A stretch of DNA of 64,000 nt, taken from positions 157,996,406 to 158,060,405 of the forward strand of contig JBOZIK010000001.1 of the NCBI GenBank assembly GCA_051453625.1, read 5' to 3'. A program made the translations under genes and the position numbers. This DNA is from Welwitschia mirabilis. Its lineage: Eukaryota > Gnetophyta > Gnetopsida > Welwitschiales. Below are positions 55,354 through 64,000 of the stretch, in pieces (position 1 is the stretch's first letter; every line of letters starts with the position of its first letter). The notes below the pieces were generated by a model. The model was not told where the DNA came from, did not search any database, and saw nothing but the letters and a program-made list of their open reading frames with translations.

Positions 55354-58211
55354 TGATGAAGCCTAAATTTTGAATAAACTGAGGCATTAATACTTAATAT
55401 TTTACATTAATCTTTGAAATTTAATACTACATTTAGAGGTTTTTTTTTACTTTTCAAGTGATAAGTACCTTAGACATTCAATGAGCTTAAAATAATGCAT
55501 TATGATTTAGTTCAAGGCTCTTCATGATGGTTGTGATTATAAGATCGAGATTTAGGGCAAAAATGTAGATTACAAATAATTACTTCAATATAGAAGCTCT
55601 ATAGAAGATTCGTAGTCCATTTTCCAAAATCATAAACTATCCTCTTGCTAATGTAATAATTCCAACTCATTTTGACACTGGACGCATAACACAGGATGAT
55701 ATCAGAGTCTTTTAAGACATTGGTACCTTGGAAAATTATAGTTCAAAAGTCATAATCTATTTAGTTTTAGTCATTTTTAAGTTAAATTTGTTAAATTCAA
55801 ATATTGTAAAGGATAAAATTAAATTAAGTTTTATTTTTGAATTTTTAGTAATTATGGATAAAGCTAACTATGACACTGTAGTGCCAATTCTAAGAGTAAA
55901 ATGGAGCTATAGCTCCATGTGAATATTTCATAGAATCAAACATAAATCACATGGAAATTCTTAGTTATTAGCTTGAAATTAATCCTAGAGTGCTTATAAA
56001 AACTGCCCTCTGTGCCCATACTAATATCATCTCATTATTATACTATTATTATGCCATTTTAAAGCTTTGGAATGATATTCTTTATTAGTTATCTCTCATT
56101 TTTCTCATTTTTAAGTTTATATTCTCTCTATATCAACTTTGAAATCCTTTGACATTCCTCATTCTCATTGTTTTTTGTCATTCAAAACCATTGTTAGCCT
56201 TCTAAACCCTTTTATACTCGATTTTACATCATCTTGTCTTTCATTTCCATTCATTTTGAGGGCATTGTAGGGGTGGTGAAGTGCACATGATCAGGCAGTG
56301 TAGGAGGAGGATAAAGAATTAAATATTATAAATGATTGGATGATGAACTACTAGAAATATTTTTGCATTCTTCTAAAATCAATAAGTGTTCCTTTTTTTA
56401 TGTTTTTCATGATTTTTATTACTTGATTTATGCATGGTTATCATGATTTTCTTCAATGTAATTAGACTTTGTATAGCTTGTAGCATAGATATGCTAATTA
56501 GATTATACCTTTCATAGAATCTGATTTTTTTACATGTTTGGTCGATCTTTATCAAAAGAAATCATGTGTTTTGTTTTTATTCTCTCTTTTTTCTTCCATT
56601 CTTTTTATTTTCTATTAATGTCTCATTATTTCATTTTTCTTCGAAAGCAATTAATGTTGAATTTCTATTCTCTCCTCTCTAATAATAGTAGAGTGATATA
56701 AAAATATGTTATTTATGCTTTTATGAAATAAAAAGTATTCTTTTTTATAAGAATTCTTCTCTCTTCTTTTTCCTTTCCCAAAATCAAAGTAGAATAGTTA
56801 ATTTTAGAACTTGTTTTAACCATAACGTTTTCTTTGCAACTCCTATGGTTTTAAAATTTTATTCATAGATTCCCCTCATACATTAGAAACTTTCTTTCCC
56901 AAAGTGTCAAAATCTAAATCTGACCTCTAAAACCCCTTTTTGGGTCATTTTGTGTCTTAGTGCAGTTTTACTTTGGCAAATGTCTAAATTATTAAATCTT
57001 TCTTTTTTCAATTTTGCATAGTGATTTTCTCAATCATTTTTAATGTGTTTTTAGAAATTAAAAATTCTATCTTATAATATTTTATGATTACTTTTACAAT
57101 ATTAAATCTATTTTTTTCTTTAAGTTTTATTGTTGGCTTAATATTCTCCATCAAAGTAGGGTTGACTATAATTTTTTACAACTTTTCTAGATGAACTATT
57201 TTTATTGATTGTAATTGATTTTAATTAATCTTGAATATTCAAATTTAGAAACTTATTTTATGGAATATTCTAAGTGTTTTAAGTGTTCTAAAATATTCTA
57301 TTTCTATTTCTCTATATTTTCTCTCTCCTTTTTCTCTCTCTTCTTTTTTTTTATTTGATCACTTAAAACAACTCAAAATTAACTAGGATTACTTTAATTT
57401 AATAAACATTCTTATGCTAGTTTGCATTAATTTCTTATTGATTTAAACCCTAATTTTGATGTTTTCAATGCTTTTATAATTCATTTTGTGCTTAGTAAAG
57501 AGTTATCTTTCAAGTTAGACATATTGCGATTTAGCAAAAATTTTAATATTATCAAATAATTTGCCTAGTTAATTTGAAGAAACTAGATTGATAAGTGTTA
57601 TCTTTTTATTATAAGTTTATGTACATTTTACATAGAATGGATCCTGATGTTTGAATTACTTAATTACGTCCATTTTATATGAATCAAAGAAGTTAACTTT
57701 TCAAGGAAAATTATTTTACAGATGAAAATGGCCTAGGTAAATTTGATTGTTTAAAATTCTTTGCTTATTTATGTGAATTATAAATGATCTTTAGAATCTT
57801 ATGAATGTTCATATAATATTAGTTCTTCTTATTTAATTGTATTTTCCTTTTTACATCTTGTGAAATTATGCTCTTACACATAATTTTTCATGATTATTTT
57901 ATGTTATGTATGTTAAATTAGTTGTATGTCTTCTAAGAGAAAAAGTTATTTTATGACATTAAGTGATAGTTTGATAAAGTAATATTAATATTTCTATAAA
58001 AATTCATGTCAAGTGTTCCATCAGTTCAATACTCGTGTGCTTCCACTATATATGCAATTTGACTGAGGAGGTTTCTTTATGTTACCGATTAAACTTTTTA
58101 TACTTAACTTTCTTTTTCTAAGTTAAATTATTATATTAAGTATAAATTTCTATTTGTGAAGGCTTAAAGCATTATCTACTAATTGTAAAAATTGAGTTTC
58201 TTCTTTGTTTA
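55354..58211 (+). repeat. 3' LTR of element E
   Basis: It is about 2.86 kb, uninterrupted, and collinear with 28810-28902 plus 36699-40311. It ends about GTTTA at 58211, directly before the 91-bp array resumes. It provides the empty site for both element C (near 55447) and the SINE (near 57190). A possible TATA box (TTATAAAAAC) lies at 55994-56003. Confidence 0.75.
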
Positions 58212-59105
58212 ATTCTTGTGTAGGTTAAAAAAGCAATTCACAACATAAGGGGACACCAAGATTTAGACTAGATCAGCCATGGGATTCACAGAAGCCATCT
58301 TGATTCTTATGTAAGTTAAAGAAGTAGTTCACAACATAAAGAAGTGCCAAGATTTGGAGTATAGCAACTATAAGATTAACAGAAGCCATCTTGATGCTCA
58401 CGTAGGTTAAAGACGTAGTTCACAACATAAGGGAATATCAAGATTTGGAGTAGAGTAACTACAGAATTCATAATAGTAACCTCGATGCTCATGCAAGTTA
58501 AAGAAGGAATTCATAACATAAAAAGTCATCAATATTTGACTAGAGTAGTCATAAGATTCACAGAAGCTATCTCGATGATCTTGTAGGTTAAAGAAGCAAT
58601 TCACAATATAAAGGAGAACTAAGATTTAGAGTAGATTAGCCGCGAGATCCACAAAAGATACTGTAATGCTAATGTAGGCTAAAGAAGTAGTTTACAACAT
58701 AAAGAGGTTCTACAATTTGGAGTAGAGTAGTTATGGAACCCACAAAAACCAACTAGATGCTTATGCAAGTTAAAGAAGTAGCTCACAACATAAGGGATTA
58801 CCAAGGTTTGGAGTAGAGTAATCACGAGACCCACAAAAGTCACCTTAGTTATCATGCAGGTTAAAGAAGTAGTTCACAAAAATAAGAGGACATAAAAGTT
58901 TGGAGTAGAACATTTGCAAATCTCACAAAAGCCACCTCGAGGCTTATGTAGGTTAAAGAAGTAGTTCATAACATAAGGGGATACCAAGATTTGGAGTGGA
59001 GTAGCTACAAAATCATAAAAGCCACTTTAATTCTTGTGAAGATTAAAGAAGTAATTGACAATATAAGGAGATACCAAGGTTTAAATTAGATCCATTATGA
59101 GATGC
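58212..59105 (+). repeat. Tandem array of ~91-bp monomers, right part
   Basis: About ten monomers of the unit at 25625-28809. The first begins ATTCTTGTGTAGGTTAAAAA, i.e. at the point in the unit where the left part stops (GATGCT|TGTGTAGG), so the two parts are one array split by element E. The array fades near 59105. Confidence 0.85.
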
Positions 59106-59250
59106 ATAGATGTTACATCATCATAAAATATAAGTAATAAGTAAATTTATTAAATAACTAACTATAAAATTAGATAACTTTTACTTTGTCATTAGTTGGT
59201 AATTAAGATAACAACTATATGATCATTATAGCTCCTAAAACTAAACTTTC
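59106..59250. other. AT-rich spacer left of element F
   Basis: No LTR or primer-binding site is recognisable. It may hold the decayed 5' end of element F. Confidence 0.4.
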
Positions 59251-59275
59251 CACTATATAAAGGTGAATTAAAGAA

Positions 59276-60480
59276 ATGGAAGTAGATGGCATAGGGGCAA
59301 AGATTACATTGCAAGTTATGAAAGATCATATACATACTCACATCATTACCTTAGAGTAAAGACTTGACAAACTTCATAGTTGATTTGAAAATAACCATGT
59401 CAATGTAGAAGCTTTGAAAAGAGAAACTAATGAAAAATTAGACTTACTTCTATAAGTTCTAGGAGGAAAACCTTGGAAGTAAAGCACTCATAAGTTATAG
59501 TCTCAAATACAAGCTTAAAATGAGAAAATAGATCATTTATCTAGTTAATCCTTATAGTCTAGAGACCAAACAAATCTAATTAATATCCACAAAAGAATCA
59601 ACTAGTTTAATGATTACATTTCTTATTTACCATAAGAAACCAAGTTCCATAGAATAAATGATCGAGACTTAATCAGGTATGTCAAAAAAGTATAAATTTA
59701 AATGTATGCTAGTGCCTTAAGCTCTTATGAATAAGCCTTAGAGTGATTACAATATATCAAAAATCACTTCAAATCAAAAATATGCAAAATGAATTATGAA
59801 GTTAATATGTAGCCATGTTCTTAATTAAAGATGTTGAAGTCATATTAATATGTAAAAGAATGACTAGGTTCATTAATCTAATTTCATAGAGGAATTCTGA
59901 AGAGCTTCCATTCTTGATTACTTCATTAAGGAAAAATGAATGCAGTTCAAATTTTTACAATTAGGGAGAAGAACACTTGATGAATAATAGAAAAACTTTC
60001 AAAGGCTAGCTAAATATTAAATAAATTGAGACCAATAAGAACCTTGTAAATGACTTCATAGGAACTCTACCACAAATATTATGGAATCTCATCTATCTAT
60101 TTGAGTAAAATAACCTCAAGAAACTTATCAAAAATCCAATATTATATGGAAGTGGAGTAATGACTTCCCACACAAGCTCAAATGGCTAACATTATAAAGT
60201 TAATACAATGACTGATAAATTATCATAACATTCCATTAAAATAGCCAAGGAAATCATCAATAAGTGGAATGAAGTGTTTAGCCTAAATGTATCATTACTA
60301 CAAGAAGAAAGAATAGCTCATGAGATACTACCCTAACAATAAGGGAATAATTGAGTAAAGCTTACCTTCCATTAGATAAGAATAAAGTACAAACTAAAAA
60401 GCAACTCTTCAAAGCAATCCAAATAGGTTTTGTACAAAACCAATTCTAGTAATTGAGCTTAAAGGATTCTTAGAAAATAA
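59276..60480 (+). pseudogene. Gag of element F (decayed)
   Basis: The ATG at 59276 opens MEVDGIGAKITLQVMKDHIH, then a helical, coiled-coil-prone stretch (LEQ-like RLDKLHS, NVEALKRETNEKLDLLL, VLGGKPWK). The rest is a Lys/Ile/Ser-rich Gag with many TAG codons; no clean zinc knuckle was found. The beginning fits chromovirus Gag, which starts with a coiled coil. Later frames shift repeatedly. Confidence 0.5.
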
Positions 60481-60790
60481 ATCTATTTTATTTATTATTA
60501 ATAGTAATGCTAGTAATAATTTCATTTAACCAAAAATTATAAATTATTTTTAAAATCCAATAACTAGATATCTTAGTTTCATAGTGGAAGTCACAATAGA
60601 AAAGTATTAAGCCAATCTTGTCTTTATGCAAAGTTAACATTTACCATATAAGGATTAAGATTCATAGGCAAATTTTATGTGTTTAATATTGGCAAGTATG
60701 ATGTAATTCTAGGCATGTCTTTCTTAGGTTAGTATAATGTAAAATCTTCATTTCAAGAATAAATCATTTTTATCCCAAATCCGTTTGAAG
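60480..60790 (+). pseudogene. Aspartic protease of element F (active site lost)
   Basis: The segment LFIINSNASNNFI, stop, PKIINYF (about 60490-60550) is the family's LIDSGATxxFIxPKL with Asp changed to Asn and the following Gly to Asn. Further on IGKYDVILGMSFLG (about 60690-60730) matches the conserved xYDVILGMDWL. The catalytic Asp is gone. Confidence 0.75.
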
Positions 60791-61019
60791 GTCAGGTACT
60801 CAGAGGAAAAGGAAAGAGGGAAAAATCCCATTTTATGACAAAAAGGGAAATATGGAAAGCCATAAAAAGAACACAATTATTTTGTGCTATTATCATGAAT
60901 AAAGACAAGGTCCAGTTTCCAGAAGAACTACATGAATTCCATGAAGTCTTTGAAGATAAACTAGATTTACCACTAAAGTGAAAAATTTAATACTTTATAA
61001 ATATTGTATTGGATGCATA

Positions 61020-61800
61020 ATTAATTTCTTATGCCCTATATAACTTCTAAGAGAACTCAAATTACAAATAGAATAGCTCATGAAAGGGAAAAAAAGACTA
61101 AGTATTCACCATAGGAAGCATCAGTTTTATTTATGAAAATGAAGGAATAGTCACTCTATCTATGCATTGATTACTAATAATTAAATAATGTAAGCATTAA
61201 GAATAAATATTCATTACCTAAAATTGATTATTTATTTGACCAATTATGGAGGATATCATACTTTAATAAGATCCATTTAGAGTGAAGATATAATCAAATT
61301 CACATAAAGGAAAAAAATATTCCAAAAATGACATTTAAAATAAGATATGGTAATTTTGGATTCACAGCGATTTCTTTTAAGTTAAAAAATGATTCAACCA
61401 CATTCACAACATTAATGAAAAACATCTTCCTTGTATACTTAAATTAATTTGTAGTGGCTTTTATGAATGATATTCTAGTATATTCAAAGAATAGAGATAA
61501 TCATACCTAGCATTTGAAGATAAAATTGCAAATACTTAAAGATCATAAACTTACTATCGAGCTGAGTTAGTATGAATTCTTATAAAATTTAGTTAACTAC
61601 ATAGATCATATTATATCTAAAAAAGGAATCTGAATAAAATATAATAAAGTAGAAGTAGTTAAATATTAGCCAAAATCAAATAATCCCACAAATGTAAAAA
61701 GCTTCTTAGGATTAGCAGGGTTTTATAGGTATTTTATCCAAAATTTTTGAAAAATTACAAAATCATTAATAGATCTAAAAAATTAACAAGTTTATTTTTA
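61020..61800 (+). pseudogene. Reverse transcriptase of element F (catalytic site mutated)
   Basis: Read in pieces: [16 protein letters not shown] (about 61202), MTFKIRYGNFGFT (61330), AFMNDILVYSKNRDNH (61457; family: FIDDILIYSK, so the first Asp is Asn), HKLTIELSxYEFL (61547) and NVKSFLGLAGFYRYFIQNF (61696; family: EIRSFLGLAGYYRRFI). These are standard Ty3 RT blocks. The Asn change is a G-to-A transition. Confidence 0.85.
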
Positions 61801-61859
61801 TTTTAATAACAAATGCAGGTAGGCTTATTTTCAAATCAAATTCTTACTAATCTTAGAAC

Positions 61860-62260
61860 CAATATTAAAGATTCTAGAAATGGATAAAGAATTCTTGTTA
61901 TAACAAATGGATGTGGAGAAGGTATTAGCAATGTTCTCATGCAAGATCCTTATGTGATTACATATGAATCATGAAATCCTAATACGAATGAATAAAATTA
62001 TCTACTACATAACCTAGAAATCCTTACTATTATCCATGCATTAAATATTTGGAGACATTACCTCTTAGAAGAAATGTTTCAAATAAATACAAATCATAAA
62101 ATTTTGGAATTCTTGCAAAAGCAACCTCTGTTAAATATGAGATAAAGCAAATGGTTGGAAATCTTAGCAAAATATTATTTTTGATCTAAAATATAATTCA
62201 AGAAAATAAAATAAGTTAGTTGATGCTCTTAGTCAGATGTGGTGTATGGTGGTATCTACT
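61860..62260 (+). pseudogene. RNase H of element F (decayed)
   Basis: The stretch VITNGCGEGISNVLMQDPYV (61895) is the RNase H start, normally TDASGxGxGAVLxQ; the Asp is Asn. Then NYLLHNLEILTIIHALNIWR and HYLLEEMFQINTNHKILEFL (61998-62110; family: DxELLAIVxALKxWRHYL and VxTDHKSL, Asp again Asn), SKWLEILAKY and KLVDALSQM (62213). Good linear match despite TAA/TAG codons. Confidence 0.8.
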
Positions 62261-62279
62261 ATTAATTTAAAAATGGCCA

Positions 62280-63500
62280 AAGAAATCAAATCCCAAGTAT
62301 TTAATGACCAACTATTTAGAGAAATTTAGAATAAGTTATTATGATAAGAAGCAGTTTCACTTTATCATTTAATAATGGATGGCATTTTGATGAAGAGGAG
62401 AAGAATATGCATTCCTTAAGAACTTTGGAAATGATAACTCTTGCGAGAAGCTCATGAGGTCCCATATGTAGGACATCTTGGATTTGTAAAAACTTATGCC
62501 ACATTATAAAAATAATACTACTAGCTCGAAATGAGAAGCTAAATAAAGAATTTATCAAAAGATGCTTAGTTTGTTAGAAGACTAAGGTGGAATAATAAAA
62601 ATCCACTAGCCTTTTGAAACCTGTAGAAGTACCATCATGGAAATGGAAGGCAATCATCATGGATTTCATTAGAGGATTTCCCAAGATAGTTAAAAAACAT
62701 GAAATAATTTTTGTATATGTTAATAGATTAATGAAGATGACTTATTTTATTCAAACTAAGATAATAGCAATAGTAGAAGAAATTACAATCCAATTCATAA
62801 TGGATATTTTTAAACTACACAGTACTCCAAGAATTATTATATCTGACCATGACCTAAAGTTTTCATTAACTTTTTCATAATAATTCTTTAAATAATTATG
62901 GATGCAAGTGTTTCACCCAAAAATGATGAAAAAATAGTATGAGTGAATTGTATATTGGAAGATATACTAAGAAGCTATGTTGGTAGCAAATCCACCAGAT
63001 GGGAAGAGTATTTTCATTTGGCCAAATTTTCTTATAGTCAAGGATATTGGTCCTTTAGAAAATGTGATTCTTGTAAAGATATGTATGGTATAAACTTTAT
63101 GACTTCAATCACTTGGAATGATCCCACTTAGAGAGAAAAAAAACAACAAGAATAATTTTAAAAGATGAAAAAATTATCAATAAATTTCAAAAAGAACTAT
63201 AGGATGCCCAATATAGGTACAAGAAATATTTTGATCAAAAGAACTCTTATTAAATATTTCAAATGGATGATCAAGTCCTTATAAAAGTTAAACCAAAAAG
63301 GACATTCTTGAAATTAAAAAATTATAGCGAATTAGCTCCTCAATATTGTAGATCCTTTCCAATTATCTAAAGAATTGACATGTTAGCTCATAAGCTGAAC
63401 CTCCTAACCCAATGGTCTCAAGTACATCCAGTATTCCATATTAGTTTACTTAAAGCATATTATTCAAGAAAATTTAATAATTATATAATTAATTAAAAAA
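62280..63500 (+). pseudogene. Integrase of element F (decayed)
   Basis: The zinc-binding domain is visible as REAHEVPYVGHLGFVKTYAT (62446) and the CLVC-like SKDA, FVRR region. The core follows in the open piece 62614-62880: PVEVPSWKWKAIIMDFIRGF (family: xPxxxWxxIxMDFIxGLP), FVYVNRLMKMTYFI and LHSTPRIIISDHDLKF, with both Asp of the first two catalytic positions present. The C-terminal part has DQVLIKVKPKRTFLKLKNYS and QVHPVFHISLLKAYY (63418). Breaks at 62880-62943 and elsewhere. Confidence 0.85.
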
Positions 63501-63599
63501 TAATCTAATATGATCAAATCTCACTTTTATAATTAACCTAGTTAAGATTAAAGAGAAAAGAAAAATAAACTAAGAGAAAACAATATTAGATAAGAATTA

Positions 63600-63700
63600 A
63601 TTAAATGTTTCTATTGCAACCAATATAGTTGGAAAAATGAAGAATTCATACATAAAACTTATCAAATTTTATTTGATAATAAAGATAAATCTTAACTATA
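63600..63700 (+). pseudogene. Chromodomain remnant at the end of the element F integrase
   Basis: About 50 codons after HPVFHISLLK the translation reads CNQYSWKNEEFIHKTYQILF (63616-63680), which recalls the chromodomain end (family: DATWExxxxIxxxYP). Chromodomains steer integration to marked chromatin. Only the second half can be recognised, so the call rests on position plus the W-K-N-E-E-F-I pattern. Confidence 0.45.
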
Positions 63701-63795
63701 GTAGAATAAGAGAAAGATGAGAAACCTGAAAAAGGATAACTAGATATTCCAAAAGATTCTCTAAAGAAATAGCAATTCGAGGACAAACATACATC

Positions 63796-63806
63796 TTAAA
63801 GGGGGG
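63796..63806 (+). other. Polypurine tract of element F
   Basis: TTAAAGGGGGG just before TAGTC and the LTR start. The preceding codons read SRTNIHLKGG, the usual end of chromovirus Pol. Confidence 0.75.
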
Positions 63807-63811
63807 TAGTC

Positions 63812-64000
63812 TATCATGATTCCTTGACCTTCCTAAGGTAAATAACACTTCATGTATATGTTTAATAAAATATTTATTAAGATTATTAAGTATAATTTCT
63901 CTACTTAAGTCATATAATTCTTGTATAATAGATTGTAATGGATATGAAATACTGCCTCTATATGAAATGACATGATAACGATCTACCATTGTTAAAAACA
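63812..64000 (+). repeat. Start of the 3' LTR of element F
   Basis: It begins about TATCATGATTCC (TG decayed to TA, or TGATTCC at 63817) after the polypurine tract and continues AT-rich to the window end. No second copy lies in the window to confirm its bounds. Confidence 0.5.

Larger units (their letters stand above)
28810..58211 (+). mobile_element. Element E: Athila-like Ty3/gypsy retrotransposon carrying nested insertions
   Basis: Two long repeats bound the element: 28810-40311 (5' LTR, itself interrupted by element C and a SINE) and 55354-58211 (3' LTR). Between them on + lie gag, protease, RT, RNase H, integrase, an unrecognised 3' frame and a polypurine tract. Both ends fall inside the 91-bp array, and 28805-28809 (ATGCT) against 58212-58216 (ATTCT) is a plausible target-site duplication. 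Without its insertions the element would be about 14 kb, in the range of Athila elements with long LTRs. Every domain is broken by stops. Confidence 0.75.
59250..64000 (+). mobile_element. Element F: chromovirus-type Ty3/gypsy retrotransposon, dead, cut by window end
   Basis: On + lie gag (from 59276), protease, RT, RNase H, integrase with a chromodomain remnant, a polypurine tract (63796-63806) and the first bases of the 3' LTR (about 63812 to the window end). The single Gag-Pol order and the VHPVFHISLLK-type end are chromovirus features. No 5' LTR or primer-binding site is seen. A TATATAAAG at 59254-59262 precedes the gag ATG by only about 15 bases. Stops are mostly TAA/TAG at Gln and Trp sites. 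Confidence 0.8.

Overview
This window looks like transposon-packed, methylated heterochromatin of a flowering plant. It is strongly AT-rich, carries Athila-type Ty3/gypsy, chromovirus, Sirevirus-like Ty1/copia, plant L1-type LINE and tRNA-derived SINE sequence, and shows no intact host gene, rRNA gene, tRNA gene or CRISPR array. Almost every recognisable domain is riddled with TAA/TAG/TGA where the family has Gln, Arg or Trp, and CpG is nearly absent. This is the pattern left by long-term cytosine methylation and deamination. Species cannot be told from the sequence alone.

Layout. (1) 1-7990: element A, an Athila-like Ty3 element on +, from the last bases of its 5' LTR and its primer-binding site, through a long unrecognised reading frame (about 839-2770), to a conserved 3' region and a 3' LTR (5606-7990). 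It lacks protease, RT and nearly all of integrase. (2) 7991-16070: element B, same family and orientation, joined directly to the LTR of A without a primer-binding site. It has gag end, protease, RT, RNase H and integrase, all dead, and a 3' LTR at 14812-16070. (3) 16071-25620: AT-rich unassigned DNA around a decayed LINE on the minus strand (about 24770 to 18200). (4) 25625-28809 and 58212-59105: the two halves of one tandem array of about 91-bp monomers. (5) 28810-58211: element E, a 29-kb Athila-like composite inserted in that array. It has a long 5' LTR, gag, protease, RT, RNase H, integrase, an extra 3' frame and a 3' LTR. Nested inside it are a Sirevirus-like copia element C (28903-36693, minus) in the 5' LTR, a SINE (38470-38690, minus) in the same LTR, and a second Sirevirus-like copia element D (42382-49729, minus) inside the protease gene. 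(6) 59250-64000: element F, a chromovirus-type Ty3 element on + with a chromodomain remnant, running into its 3' LTR at the window end.

Insertion order by nesting: 91-bp array, then E, then C, D and the SINE into E. Eight runs of N interrupt the window. Most are flanked on both sides by the same or nearly the same sequence, so they look like unmerged assembly joins.

The points most worth following are the unrecognised long frame of element A, the extra 3' frame in elements C and D, the repeated GGTCGACC-derived motif in the U3 of both copia elements, the repeated hairpin motif shared by leader and LTR of elements A/B, and the split 91-bp array. Homology calls come from reading translations against remembered family motifs; no database search was possible.
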